DNA of 64,000 nt from Paramacrobiotus metropolitanus (GCF_019649055.1 NW_026570243.1:992001-1056000), one strand, 5' to 3'; positions 1 through 12,087 are shown, counted from the first letter of the stretch. Numbers and translations: made by a program. The notes: generated by a model from the sequence alone, not told the origin.

Positions 1-74
1 TGGGCTTCCTTAAGCGGAAGCCAGTAAAACGTAACGTCCGTCTTTAAGTCGACGCTCTACCGAGGGCGACATAC

Positions 75-211
75 CGCTTCAGTTGGTACTTGGCAATAGA
101 TCCGGCATCTTTAGATGAATTAATCAAGCGTTCCTTAATGTAGCCAGCCCCGCCGCCCATACCGGCGGCACGGCCATATGACGACGAGTCCAGATCAACA
201 AAGTCCGACAT
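75..211 (-). CDS. First coding exon of a gene running off the left edge
   Basis: An ATG at 211-209 in good context (AAAATGTC) opens a 46-codon frame that reaches a strong splice donor (GCG|GTATGT) at 75/74. Beyond it the frame stops within ten codons, so a spliced first exon is more likely than a 62-residue protein. The peptide starts MSDFVDLDSSSYGR, has a Gly-rich stretch (AAGMGGGAG), then a basic helical part ending AKYQLKR. There is no signal peptide or membrane segment. I do not recognise the family. The remaining exons lie outside the window. Confidence 0.5.
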
Positions 212-3200
212 TTTATGCGATCGTGCGCGCACTGCACAATTTACCCGCCTCTAATGATAGATACGCGACGTCCAACGTAAAAAAGGTTAAATAATTAATT
301 AAGCCCGTATTCAGAAACCCGCTTTCAACCGGGCGAAACAAACACTAGCCGTAATTGCCGAATTAAACTAGCGCGTCACGCGTATATAAACAATACGGGG
401 ATTATATACTCTCTATACGTATATATTATATATAAATGAATCCGCCGCGCTAAAAAGTTTATGCGGCATTTTTGCCTGGAATTGGTGGTGGTGGTGCGCG
501 CGTAATGGCAACGGTTGGTAAGTAACAAAATCCTGGCAACGGCGGGGGGAACAAGCGGTTGGGACAAGGTTGGGAGGCTTTAAGCGAAAGCTGTCATTTT
601 CAATTTGCTCGGGAGAATGCTGTGCTCCACGCAGGTCCGGGATGGGTGCATTAGCAGGCGGATATATATGTACTGTACCAACGGCTGCCGGCCTTGTATA
701 CAGTGTACATGGGGTGCGCGCGCGGCGTGTGTAATGGATGCGAGAAATGGTGTTTGTGTGTGTTGGCGGGTGCACACATGCTGGCACGCTGATAAGAAAG
801 GCCGTAAACCTTTCCCTACACCGAACCCAGTTTCCTGGGGAATAATATTCTTTTCATGGTGTGATGCTGGATGAGTAATAATGCGCGTAAGCATAGATAT
901 ACAGTCAAGATGGATTATTTGAATGAAATTGCCGTCAGCAAGGTTTATTAATTTTGTACACCGCTGTTAGGTCCGCTACTCTTAGTCACCTTTACTAATA
1001 TTCCCCGCTGAATGATGCAATATCTTTTGTAAAGTATTTATAAGAATGAGTAAATGAGCCAATCGTAATTAAATGCTCTAAGAAACTACTAAATAATTCT
1101 TACTGTTTTACGACACACCCGGCAATTAAACAGGCGTCGAAGTAAATATAATATTAATCAATATTTCTGCCAAAAATTGTTGCACAATTCGTCGCACATA
1201 ATGATTATTATTTATTATACAATATATTAAACACGTTTTGTCCTTATAATTAATAAATTACCTTACAGTTTTTTTTGGAATGATTATTTAAATTCTAATT
1301 TTTAAACCACTGAAAACTCTTCCGGTAGTGTAGCTTTTCATTTGGGATTTAGCACGCACAGTTCACAACAGTGCTCCCAAAAATACATTGGTATCCAGCA
1401 ACAGCACCACTGCGAACCGCGTCTCTATTTGTGTACCGAGCTCCATCGAGGACGTCACTTAGGGAAAATGAAAATATTTTCAATAGAGTCTACGCACAAA
1501 AGGCCCCGCCACTGACAATGGCGCGAATGATATGTGCAACACCCAAGCACGTTATCCCCTTTTTGTGCGTAACCGAGTCGCGGCGGCATCCGTCTATACT
1601 GTATATATCTAACGCCGGAGAGTGCACTCCGTGTTATATGCGGGACTGCGCAATATAAACAAGCACTGGGATGGAAATGCAATATTATGTTCCACGGCTG
1701 GACCCACCAAAATGTGCCGCGCGGAAGTCAGTGTTGCCCAAAACGTGCCACTATCCAAACGCCGTTTCCGGTGACGTCAGCGCGGAAGTTTTGCCATCCG
1801 CAGCAAAAGTCTAATCCATGTCCGCGTCCAAGTGCTCTTGACGGACAGATTATTAGCCGGTTTAAAGTCTTATCAAAAAGTATGGATTTTTACTGCCACT
1901 GGTGTTAGATGTGGAAATTTGTTATACTCGCATTTGATACATAATACACATTTGTGCATTCCAAGGTTACCTGCACAGCCTGAGATCGTAACTATCTTTT
2001 GAAAACTACTGTATTTGTAAAACAATACGAGCACTCAAAAATTTCGCTTCAGTTTCCGAACACAAGTTATACCACACTAATTGTGAAAAGTAAATTATAA
2101 CGGTATAAATTGCACTGCGGCCAGGTAATATATCAGAATAACAAACACGTTTCTGGTACACCTTTCACATATCAGTATTTGCTTATTGAATTCTACTTTG
2201 ACGTACCAAAGTACTTACAATTGTGTAACCTTATACAGCTAAAAACCGTACAAGTACTTGTTTACCAGTAATAATTTAATATCACAATAACATCCAAATC
2301 GCTGCATTGGTGCTTTATCAATAACATATGATAAAAGCATTTTTTGCGGCAAATAACTACAGTCTGTAAATACTGAGCCTCAGAGCATAATAAGAACAAC
2401 AAAGTAAAAAGACATAAAAATGTTTTGTGTTACATAAGTCGATGTATTTGTGCACATGGCGCAAGATGCCGGTACGAATTGTGCAACAGCATTCTAGATA
2501 ATTATATATCAAAAAAGGGAAAACGAGGAAAGGCAAAAAATGAGATGAAAATGGAAAAAATTCAATTAGGTGTGAAAACAATGACTAAGAAAATTATGTA
2601 CCACAGCGGATATGTGCATGTACGGATACGCTTGCGTTATATTAAAACTGCGGTAATTTTACGCGATCAGAACGTGTCACAACTGCACACTACGTCCTCC
2701 GTATAAAAAATTATTAATTACTGTACTATCTGAGTATCTGTATATACATAATTATTATACATATACGCGGATAGGGCTCAGTTAATACAAAAATTGTTGC
2801 AGAGACGTCATCTTACTCTGTTTTGCGGTCCAACCAGCATTCAGGTGCATAACGAGGCCTAAGGTGTAGAAAAAACAAAGCTGCGGTGAGTCTGGGCAGT
2901 GACAGGTCGGGCGCGTACACTCAGCGGGAGAGATGGCCGTAGGGAGGCTCCAAATGGATTGGATGGATATTGTTGCGTCCGTTAGCGTTAGCCGGGACTC
3001 AGGCAAATTGCGCAGGATGTACTCCCCAATGTGGGCCCCGTGGGCTTTTCCGGCCAGCGTATCGCATCCACAGCGCATAATGCGGTAACAGTGTGCACGT
3101 ATGGCGCCCAGGTATATTGTATATTGTACACTTTGCGGGAAACGCAAAACATAATAAATCCATTAACAATTGTCTAGGTACGCTATAGTGACGTTTTAAT

Positions 3201-4119
3201 TTGTTATTTTGTCATACAGAATAACAGAACCATGTCCACGTGCTTATGTATTGTAACCGTCGATGTAATATTTTAGTAATTGGTATGCATTTTTAAATTA
3301 CGCATACCACAAGGCGCAAGACCACTTAGTGGGTGTTGGTTTTGAAACCTGAATCCAAGTTAATTTTGAAAATTATGGTGTGAGTATGCAAAAGATGTAG
3401 CTGAACTGTAGGTGTAACAATTCAGAGCATCTGACTTAAAAAATCAAACTCAAGATTTTACTGAGTTCATCACGATGTAAAGTATGCGTGTGCTGTAATA
3501 AGAAAAATATAATAATGAAATGTAGTGTTACACACCGGTATAATCGAGCTTTAAGAATGGATTACAAGTACAAACAATGCTTAATTAACTTTAATAAGCA
3601 CTGGAAAAGCACTGATGAATGCTATATAATTAATATTATTATTATAAAAAATACAGCGCAAATACATTGAAAATTTCAAAGCACCAGAAATAAACAATAC
3701 AGACGGATGACACAAAACGAGAGAAACAATTTCGTTTTCTTTCTACCTGATTTGTTGTTCTCCACTGCGAGTGCAACAGAAACGTTTCTTGTGCGTCCAG
3801 AAAAGCTTCGTTATTATTTTTTATCCTAATATAGTGTAATCCTTATAACGTGTAATGTCTTAATACATAATGTAATCTTCATAATGCAATTTGCATCCTT
3901 ATAATCCCGATATGCCTATTAAGTTTAAGTTAACTATTTTCAATGCATAACGCTGTGAGCGGCTTTCTGTTGACTTTTGGTGGTATAAATAGTCGTTGCA
4001 TTTAAATTATACGGAACATGATAATTTATTGCAATAAATCCTGCGAGTGCTTATTGTGCATCAAGATTGTACAATATCAAGAGGTAGATCTCTTGGCACT
4101 TACCATCGAGATGCTCTTA
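212..4119. other. AT-rich spacer, no supported gene
   Basis: Open frames here are short, start on non-ATG codons or overlap on both strands, as expected by chance. A TATATAAA at 383-390 could belong to a plus-strand promoter, but no matching first exon was found. A CA/TG-rich stretch lies at about 700-800. Nothing else could be supported. Confidence 0.5.
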
Positions 4120-4821
4120 CCAGGGCCCGGTCACCGGCTCCCGGCTCCGAAAAATTTCATTTTTTGCAGGAAGACAGAGTGACCCTTGGATATACTTAAA
4201 AAAATATTTTCATCGGCCATGGTTAAGTGGGCGTGGCTAAACTTAATTCCAGTGCATTAAAGCATACAGTACTATGTAATGGGAATACCGTATTAGTGTA
4301 GCGTACAATGTCAGAGGTTTGCAACAGATACGTGTTATCAGTAGTCCGATCCTTTTTAATTCTTCTGAAAATTACTGCTGTTAATAATCGATAAGAATTT
4401 AACAAAAATTATGAAACTAGTGGTTAAGGGTAACGCGTATCGTATTTGTGCCAACAAGCACGTAGGATTACTCTATCGCGGGGCGTATTCCCATTTCCCG
4501 TTTCAAGCTAGCACTGTAGTAACTGTACTATATGATTCTTTTCGGTTATTAACAGCAATAATTTTTAGAACAATTAAAAAGGATCTGACTACTGACTAAC
4601 GTATTAGTCAAATTTATCAAAAACCTCTGACATTGTACGCCACACTGATACGGTATTCCCAGTACATAGTGCTGCATGTATTAATGCACTGGAATCAAGT
4701 TTAGCCACGCCCACTTAACCATGGCCGATGAAAATATTTTTTTAAATATACCCAAGGGTTACTCTGTCTTCCTGCAAAAAACGAAATTTTTCGGGGCCGG
4801 GAGCCGGTGACCGGGCCCTGG
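4120..4821. mobile_element. Fold-back MITE, TTA target duplication (PIF/Harbinger-like)
   Basis: A 702-bp element whose left and right ~290 bp are imperfect inverted copies. The ends read CCAGGGCCCGGTCACCGG and its reverse complement, and each is flanked by TTA (4117-4119 and 4822-4824). Three-base TWA duplications are typical of PIF/Harbinger elements, so mobilisation by such a transposase is inferred. The arms share a run from GCCACGCCCACTTAACCATG onward. There is no transposase; short frames inside read through the arms and are not genes. Confidence 0.85.
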
Positions 4822-5330
4822 TTAGACGTACTCTTAGTATTTATTTTCGAAACCTTCGAGTTTATTAACTAAAACACTTAAGAGAAGTTTTGATGGTATA
4901 TTTCCTTTCTCAGTTTTACATCAGAATCACAAGCATTTTACGTTTCTTAGTTATCTTACTGGTACATGACCCGCGTCTACGTGAGAAAGTTTCGTATCTA
5001 ATTCACGTTACAAAATAGCAATTACTCGTATTTCGCTGTTCAACTGAGTAATGCTTAAGCCGTTTACCTCAATCTATATAAGATATTAATTCTTTGATTA
5101 GATTGTAATTATCTGAATTCTTGAACTTCTTATAATATGCCTACTAAAAGACATCACAACAGAACACTCAAATGCACACGCTTTTGATAAGGTTCTTCTT
5201 AGATCATTTCATACTGCTCAGCTCGCGCAGTTTGATTTCATCGTATCAGCTGTCAAGCATGCAGTCATTTCATCGATAGCATGAGTCAATCGTAGCAGTA
5301 CTGTAAAATCTAAGCAGTTACGTGTATTCA

Positions 5331-5338
5331 TATATAAA
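5331..5338 (+). promoter_or_regulatory. TATA box of the four-repeat protein gene
   Basis: TATATAAA lies 91 bp upstream of the ATG at 5422. Transcription would start near 5360, giving a ~60-base leader. A possible 3' splice site (ATCCGCAG at 5390-5397) also precedes the ATG, so an upstream non-coding exon is the alternative. Confidence 0.5.
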
Positions 5339-5421
5339 CGGCGTGCTATTATTACATTAAATAAATTATCGAAGTAATTTGTTATTTATATCCGCAGGCC
5401 CAATCACACAGCGATCCAACG

Positions 5422-6720
5422 ATGGATGCAAAAAAGCCCGAAAAATCCGGAATATTGCCCGGTACTTTAACATTCCAGGACTTTATTCCCGAAGCGATTC
5501 CTCCAGCCAACGAGAAAGAGAAAAACATCTCGTATGCCAGTTTCCCGTCCACCGGGCAAGCGGCCAATAATTTCCTGGCTAACAACCCCGATCTCGAGGT
5601 GGTATCATGCGAGACCATCGCCGTCAAACTAGATATCAGCCAGTGGACCGGTTCTGTCAAACACAAGTCCTACGACACAATCATCAATCAGACATCGTAC
5701 CGGCAGTACGGTGAGAACGCTCTCGGTACTATCAACGCACTACGACTGTGGCTGCGACCAGTCACCACTGCCGTGACCCCGCAGAAAATCGGTTGGAAGA
5801 CAGTCACCAGTAACTACCACGGTCATCACGTCTCCTTGATGGAACTGGCCGAACAGATCAACCTCCAACATAAGACCACGCCGATTCCGGGACGGATTAT
5901 AAATGTGCAGTCGTTGACCTTTTGCTCGAAAGACGGACCGGCGGATGTTGAGAGTTCGATATGGAAATTGACCGGAAGTGAAATTAAATCGAATTTCACC
6001 CAAGCGTTTCGGATCTTTTATATTATGGGTGAGCCGTGCCGAAGTGATATTGGTTTTGCGGATTTCTTCCCACAGTCGGATGATGGGAAGACAGTCAAGC
6101 AGTTTTCGCAAATCATGCGTGACATCAATAACTTCCGCGAGGGTTTGCCGGGAAGTGCGCGATTCTTGAATATACAGACATTGTTGTGCCGGGAAGAGTT
6201 GGGCAAGCCAATATCCTCCATGTATTCGACACATTATCAAACAACTCTCTTCTGGGAACGCTTTATACGATTTCTTCGTGTCGTGTACCTGGTCAGACCG
6301 GAGGAGAGTAAAGTTGCACCGCCGGCATACGAGACACCAAAGGTCACGGCTAAGTTATTTACACCAGCGGTCATCAAAGATCCCACCGCGTTTAAGCCTC
6401 TAAAGTTTGAAGATCTGGAGGTCATGCGAGATCGGTTAGGCTACTGGATGTCGCAACAGTCGGCTAAGGTGTTGGCCGTGGAGAGCGTCAGCTATAAAGT
6501 GGTCACCGGGGCGGAGAAGCTGGTGGGCTTGGGAGCGATGAACACATGGCACGAGACAGTGGACGATAAACACGGGACACGGGCTACTTGGGAGATGTAT
6601 GTGCGCTGTGTGAGGGTGTACTTTGAGGGAGAAACCTCGGATCCGCAGGGATTTTATTGGCCAAGAAGCGTTGATGATGTCAGGAAACAAGGCAAACTCG
6701 ACCAATGTGTTATCATATGA
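5422..6720 (+). CDS. 432-residue protein with four degenerate internal repeats, family unknown
   Basis: A single uninterrupted exon from ATG to TGA, with even codon use and no plausible intron. The protein is soluble: no signal peptide and no membrane segment. By eye it holds four divergent ~90-110-residue units. Each opens with a hydrophobic-acidic motif (LTFQDFIPE, DIGFADFFPQ, KPLKFEDLE), continues to a strand like RIINVQSL or RFLNIQTL, and closes with an aromatic/basic strand (LRLWLRP, FRIFYIMGEP, LRVVYLVRPEE, VRVYFEGE). This suggests duplicated alpha/beta domains. I recognise no catalytic motif or known family. The C-terminus DQCVII resembles a CaaX box (Cys fourth from the end), so prenylation is possible but unproven. 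The TATA box lies 91 bp upstream. Confidence 0.85.
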   Translation: MDAKKPEKSGILPGTLTFQDFIPEAIPPANEKEKNISYASFPSTGQAANNFLANNPDLEVVSCETIAVKLDISQWTGSVKHKSYDTIINQTSYRQYGENALGTINALRLWLRPVTTAVTPQKIGWKTVTSNYHGHHVSLMELAEQINLQHKTTPIPGRIINVQSLTFCSKDGPADVESSIWKLTGSEIKSNFTQAFRIFYIMGEPCRSDIGFADFFPQSDDGKTVKQFSQIMRDINNFREGLPGSARFLNIQTLLCREELGKPISSMYSTHYQTTLFWERFIRFLRVVYLVRPEESKVAPPAYETPKVTAKLFTPAVIKDPTAFKPLKFEDLEVMRDRLGYWMSQQSAKVLAVESVSYKVVTGAEKLVGLGAMNTWHETVDDKHGTRATWEMYVRCVRVYFEGETSDPQGFYWPRSVDDVRKQGKLDQCVII

Positions 6721-6902
6721 AAGCGGAAGCGGTTTGCCTTATGGTTGTCCTTCTTAGGAAGTGGCTTGCATTTTTTGAGTTGACAATTTTCTGTTAGTAA
6801 CTGCAGTGTTATGTTTGTGCAAATTTATTTTATTGTTAAACTTGTACAAGCCAATGCCATAATTAAACTTAAACTTCTCCCTATAAAATCCCTGTAAATA
6901 GG

Positions 6903-6930
6903 GTCCCTATAAAATCGTTTTTATAGGGAC
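6903..6930. repeat. Short hairpin downstream of the four-repeat gene
   Basis: GTCCCTATAAAA and TTTTATAGGGAC form a near-perfect inverted repeat around a few bases, 180 bp past the stop codon. A degenerate third copy of CCCTATAAAATC lies just upstream. It could act in 3'-end formation or be a mini-repeat; the sequence does not decide. Confidence 0.5.
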
Positions 6931-7183
6931 ACAATCGCTACAGCAGTGACGCTTTAATTTTAATTTTTGGAAAACCAAAGGAGCCAGATTCAAAAACCAT
7001 AAATGCTGTCAAAAATAAAAAAATGCACATGCCATTACCAACATTTGTGGCTGGGTAAAAAACAAATTAAAAGCCGTGTCTTGTAAATCCAATGCATTTT
7101 TAGCGGCAACGAACAATTAACGCACTATCGCTGTTAGTGAAAAGGTCGCCAGGCTGGACGTGCGCGCATTACGTATATATCTA

Positions 7184-8140
7184 CCGGGTGGCCGAACAAA
7201 ATGCCACTCTCCGCGTTTGTTTTGCCCCGCCCGAAATACTTGAAGTAATTTACACCATCCGATAGACAATTTCATAACCTACAAAAAACAAGAAAATACG
7301 TTTTTGAAAAATTGAGACTCCTCGTTAACAATGGCATCCAGAGAAATTGTGTCAAAAGTTTTAGTGTCCCAGCTCGCAATGTTCAAAACTTCGCCTCACT
7401 TTTTGTCCTTGCGCAATATTTAAGTTTTAAATTGTTTTTTCTAGAGTAAGTCGGGAAAAATTTGTCTTTCAGTCGGGAAAAATTTGTTGGGATGGTGCAT
7501 GCGCTGGATGAGCTATGCACTAAGAATGTTTTTCACTGTTCGAAAGAATTATGAGTTTTCCCATCTGTTTTTTTTAAATATTTTAGTTACAATTTTTTTG
7601 TTCAGTACAGGTTGCAAGGAAGAGCGCCGCTTCAACTGGCAACTGTAGCTGGAGTAATTACCCTTTCAAACACGGGTTTGAACCAAGACTGCTTTCAAAG
7701 CGATGGTCTGCAAATCGTTTTCAAAAAGTCTGCTACCCCGTTTCATGGGGATCAAATGTAAGAAGTATTAAATCTTTCCGTGGCCAGTTAGGTTCACTAG
7801 AATGTCGTTTTTCTTTACAATGCAAAAACCAGGAACAACCTCCCTTTCCGAAATAGTTATGTCATAAATAATAACATACTTGGTTGAATACAGTGTCTAC
7901 AATTTAATTTTGAAAATAGGGAAATCAGAATTTTTTGTTTCCAGGACATCACTCAGCTCCACCCATTTTTCCAAAATAATCCAGGAAAAAAGGAAACCGT
8001 TTTACATTGTTGGTTTGACTTAACTTTTTTGTGTAATGGAAATTACTCTTTCGAATAAAACTGAAGTCATGCCAATCAAGCACTGGATAGGCCCCATTGC
8101 ACCTTGGTAAATCAGGGTAACATTTTGTTCGGCCACCCGG
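7184..8140. mobile_element. Non-autonomous TA-flanked DNA transposon, 957 bp
   Basis: Perfect 20-bp terminal inverted repeats (CCGGGTGGCCGAACAAAATG) bound a 957-bp segment flanked by TA on both sides (7182-7183, 8141-8142). TA duplication is the hallmark of Tc1/mariner-type elements. The interior is AT-rich with poly-T runs and no transposase-sized frame, so it would be moved in trans. Confidence 0.85.
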
Positions 8141-8300
8141 TAAGATATAGGCTACAGTACGTTTGTCAGGGTTAGTTACAGTATTGTGCAAGCAGGTATT
8201 TAGGGGAGGTAGCAACACAGGAATAATACAATTCTGTGCTGTACAATGTACAGATACATACACTAGCTGCGCATAAAGGATCTGACGAGCACCAGCCTAA

Positions 8301-8464
8301 GGCCTTGTCCCGATTTCGAAGCGAATCTAGCTATAGTACGGTTGCTCAACCGCACGAGGTGGCTGTATGCAGTGGCCACGCCTACAGATACGGTACGCGA
8401 AGCCACCTCGCGAGGTGGAGCTGCTGTATCGCAACGAGATTCGCTTCGAATTCGGGACGAGGCC
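8301..8464. mobile_element. 164-bp MITE with TAA target duplication
   Basis: Termini GGCCTTGTCCCGATTTCGAA and its near-perfect reverse complement (28-bp TIRs) are flanked by TAA (8298-8300 and 8465-8467). The inner part also folds back (CCACCTCGCGAGGTGG at 8403-8418). Size, TIR and TWA duplication fit a PIF/Harbinger-type MITE. Confidence 0.8.
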
Positions 8465-8754
8465 TAAGTGTTCCCACAGAGCAGTAGCAACAGGGTGTGA
8501 TATTGTTTTTTACATAATTATTCATGTTGGAACATCCATTCTGCATGCGAAATTATTTGTATCGTGACCTTTTCTTGGCTTCCACCATTTTGACGACTCT
8601 CATCCAGGAGAACCTGTTAACAACGCACGCCAATTGTTTTTCGAATCAGATTAGTCTACCTAAGAAAGCGTTAGGCAGCACAGTGGAAAGAGCCGCACGC
8701 ATCCGCCTGGACGTTATTCCTTCAGCCTGGACTTAGTGCCCTGTGCATTCGAAA

Positions 8755-9234
8755 ATGGTTCCTGAGCGCAAACCATATAAACTAGCCCTGGAGGCCATAA
8801 TAGGTTGCCGGTCCTGGGGCAGTAGAATTATGAAAATCCTTAATAGGCGTCTGCCGCGGAAAATAGTGGACCAGTGCCCTGTTAGTGAGCCACAAAGAAA
8901 CGACTGGGATTTTTTTAAACGACCCGAGTTCTGGGTCGGATATGGGGTGATGCCCATAATAACCAGCCTTATCGTGGGCTTAATTATATCTTATATAACC
9001 GGACTTTGGACATTCGGTGGTGCTGCTAGGAGGCTGCGGAAAGCTTATTTATGTGTGATCCGGCGAAAGGTTCCAAAAGAAGTAACTCGTCGGAAGGTTG
9101 TGCTTGATTTTCTGTTCGACTATGCGCTGCTGTATCCATTATTTGGGCATTTATTAAAACAAATTTGTGGGTTATATGCCGCAGCAAAGGGAAAATCAGA
9201 AGGTCAGTGTAGCTGCAGAAACAAACTGCCGTAA
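8755..9234 (+). CDS. Predicted single-pass membrane protein, ~159 residues
   Basis: The ATG at 8755 opens 159 codons. The N-terminal half is basic (residues 1-60), followed by WDFFKRPEFW and one strong membrane helix (about residues 68-88, PIITSLIVGLIISYITGLW). A basic, Cys-poor loop and a second amphipathic segment (LYPLFGHLLKQICGLYAAA) come next. A possible donor (GAAG|GTCAGT, about 9203) would skip the last ten codons. The membrane helix-basic loop-xxPxF-helix layout resembles the multi-exon protein at 18.6 kb, so the two may be distant paralogs. Function unknown. Confidence 0.45.
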   Translation: MVPERKPYKLALEAIIGCRSWGSRIMKILNRRLPRKIVDQCPVSEPQRNDWDFFKRPEFWVGYGVMPIITSLIVGLIISYITGLWTFGGAARRLRKAYLCVIRRKVPKEVTRRKVVLDFLFDYALLYPLFGHLLKQICGLYAAAKGKSEGQCSCRNKLP

Positions 9235-10164
9235 GCTGTGAGAGTTTGCTTATAATCGTAATTATTCTAAACCTAATCGTGAACATTTAAAGCTGATTAT
9301 TTTTTAAAACTGTCAGCCAAGCTTAAAATCGCTACACTGTCAACCTATCCGGAAATGGGCTGTCTTCTCTGACTGCAATTACACTGAATTAAATTTTATT
9401 TATCTCTACTGGTACGGCTTACTACCGACCAAACTTGATGTCAATTTTTTAACATAACGAATTAATCTCTGATGCCCGCAGCTGTACCCAAACACGGTGT
9501 CTTGTGCACACTTTAACAAAACTATTTTTTGACTGATAATATTATGAAACCAGAGATTTCCCTACGTTTAAAAATTTTCCGCACACTGCTTTTGGAAAAG
9601 TGTATTTAATACTCACTGTAATACCAAAATTAACGAGTGTCACAATCAAAATATAAGTTCTAGCTACCGTATTTCACCCTCGGGGTCAAGAATTTTACCT
9701 AGAGTTTTAGATGGGGTCTTTATTTCGGGAAGAGCTTGAAATTCGGGAGGGCTGCAGTTAATTACGCATGCATAATGGTCGAGCGTTTCGTAAAGCTTTA
9801 TTGGTCTTTAATCAGACTTACAGTACGTGGAAGTAAACTGTTGACTGCATCCCACATAAACCAAAACGAAAAACATCAAACACAGCGGCAACTACCCACA
9901 GAATGTCCATATATTTCAACGTACTTAATGCTGCTGTGTTCGGAGATGCACCGGAATTAGCGCTTGCAGGTGGCGGTTATCCCCACCGCCTAATCACAAA
10001 ATACATAATTAAAATTTCTTTTAACGCCGCATGGTACGTGGAGCGCATGATCTTACCGGAAGCTGCGGGAGTAGTAGCTGACTGAGCAACTGTAACAAAA
10101 CCACTCTGATATCAACATTTTGTCGTTGCCTAAAATTTAGCCGTGTGAAAGGTCATGTGTAATA
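9235..10164. other. Spacer without a supported gene
   Basis: AT-rich DNA. Short frames at 9736-10085 overlap each other and lack signal peptides, domains or splice support. No terminal inverted repeats were found. Confidence 0.4.
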
Positions 10165-10637
10165 CTAACGGGCTTGGTTGATAGCATTGATTAGCATAGC
10201 AATCATCGTCGGTGACATTCCGGCGGCGTACGCTTCACCCTCACGGCTCCCTACGGAAGCTCCGTAACCACTGATGCCTAAGGAAGCTCCGTAGCCATCC
10301 CGTTTCTGGCGCAGTAAAGCGCGCAAATCTGTTACCGTAACTAACGGTAGAAATTTTTCAGACACGGCGCGAGCGTAGCTGCGTAGGTAAAAAACAGAGC
10401 AGTGAGCTGCATATTTCAAATTATATGCAACTATAACTATATTCCATAAACAAGTTAATTAAATACTGGTGTGTACATGATGTATGTGCTTACAATAATT
10501 AATATTTGTGCCACAAAAGACGTTCGTTGATATTTTGCAGTACAGATACAATTAATTTCTCGTACTAAAACTGCGAAAATCTTACCGTTGGCTTTCAGTA
10601 AATCATCCAGATATGGCACTACTTCTTCGAGGTCTTT
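10165..10637 (-). CDS. 3' part of a small acidic/Gly-rich protein, two exons, possibly a prohormone
   Basis: Exon 10637-10586 (52 nt) has a 3' splice site TTGTAG| and a strong donor AACG|GTAAGA. It joins in phase (G|AT) to the terminal exon 10328-10165 across a 257-bp intron. The joined reading is an acidic helix (DLEEVVPYLDDLLKAND), a basic stretch with a Lys-Arg site (LRALLRQKR), then a Gly/Ser/Ala-rich tail with a doubled GYGASxG motif, ending INAINQAR and stop. An acidic spacer followed by a KR-cleaved tail suggests a peptide precursor. There is no C-terminal Gly for amidation, and the signal-peptide exon was not found. No family is recognised. Confidence 0.5.
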
Positions 10638-11496
10638 CTACAATTTGCATTCGCAAGAAAATAGTAACACCAATCGGTTAAGTGAAAAATAATAAAACAA
10701 TGCGTTACGCTAACTCGTTATGCTTCGATTGTTTATCTGTAAGAATTAAACAAAAAGATTTCTTAACCATAATTTAAACAGAGCACATATAAGGGTATGT
10801 TTCAGGTTATCCTAAAAAAGCAACTGTCGATATAACGCTTGATTTCCCTTCCACAACATATATACCATCAAAACTCAGTTTTTGTATGGTTATGGCGAGA
10901 AAATAGAAAGAAATATTGGCGCTGCCTGACCTTTGATCGCAGTACGGAAGGAAAGCCAAAAGCGCCACTGAATGATAAAACATAACATCCCAGTGTGACA
11001 ACAACAAGTATCCTCAATCGATCCACAATCGAAATCCCGGTATGCATATTTTTTGGGTAGTTTTAGTAATCCTTAAAAGTACATGACAGTTTATTCCAGG
11101 CCGCCAGAAACCTGAGAAAGCAAAGACGACATTACGGTTGCATCATAAGCAACAGTCGCCCGTGTTATTACTCTCCAGTTTCCACAAACTGAAGACGTAT
11201 GACTTCTTTATGGGAAATGCGGCAGTCAGCAGGAAGAATGCAGTTCATAGGCAATTTACAAGTGCCAGTACGTGCCGCATGTGCTCTTCAAAAAATGCTT
11301 CTTCTACCAAAAAATATCAGTTTTCTGAGCTTTCATGAAACATGTTCTGACACATTGTGCAAATTGTGTTATGAAGGGTAAAGTTTACATAGCACATGCG
11401 TAATAATTTGCGAACTTAATCCGTTTTCTCAATAACTACGTATATCCCTGTAAACCGTAAAGCTAACAACTGCCGTTGTTTATCGATAGAATATTT
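10638..11496. other. Spacer upstream of the small acidic gene
   Basis: This should hold the missing 5' exon(s) of the minus-strand gene at 10.2 kb. A hydrophobic minus-strand peptide starting MFYHSVALLAFLPYC at about 10980 looks signal-like, but its nearest donor is in the wrong phase. No other feature is supported. Confidence 0.35.
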
Positions 11497-11763
11497 TTTG
11501 TTGATTCGGTAAAAGGGCGTCATAAAGCGGTTAAAATCTGTTTGGGAATGATCGCTGTACTTGCTAGCATCCAATGTACCGCGTTGGAAAGTAAGTAGCA
11601 AGCGTAGGCAAAATGTTGTGCTCCGTAGAGTTTGTTGATTCGGTAAAAGGGCGTCATAAAGCGGTTAAAATCTGTTTGGGAATGATCGCTGTACTTGCTA
11701 GCATCCAATGTACCGCGTTGGAAAGTAAGTAGCAAGCTTAGGCAAAATGTTGTGCTCCGTAGG
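11497..11763. repeat. 134-bp tandem duplication, two copies
   Basis: Two almost identical copies with a period of 134 bp start at about 11497 and 11631. Only one or two bases differ, so the duplication is recent. The unit carries a short minus-strand frame that is merely repeated; there is no sign that it is coding. Confidence 0.85.
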
Positions 11764-12087
11764 ATAAGTTTACTGTTAGCCTAAACGAACCGTACGAGAA
11801 GCAGTTTGGTATAAAACTGGCAAGAAAACAATTTCCACACCATCATTAAAAGAAAACAATTTCCATACTATCATTACAACTATTATCCAGCAACACAAGT
11901 GAAATAGACCCACACTACTTCACAACCAGAAACCGTCACCGGTGGCACAACGTAACAATATCCGGCTTCCCAAGACACCGGTAATGCACCCTATCGTTAC
12001 GCCATAATGACCTTCCTCGACTGGACACTGATCAGCCATGCAAGAAGTCCAGCCGACTCTCCATCTCTGCCCTATTCAACCACGGAA

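Noticed and set aside
2782-3147. 121-codon minus-strand frame
   Set aside because: Starts on TTG, no domain or splice support; Cys/Pro-rich end looks like chance composition.
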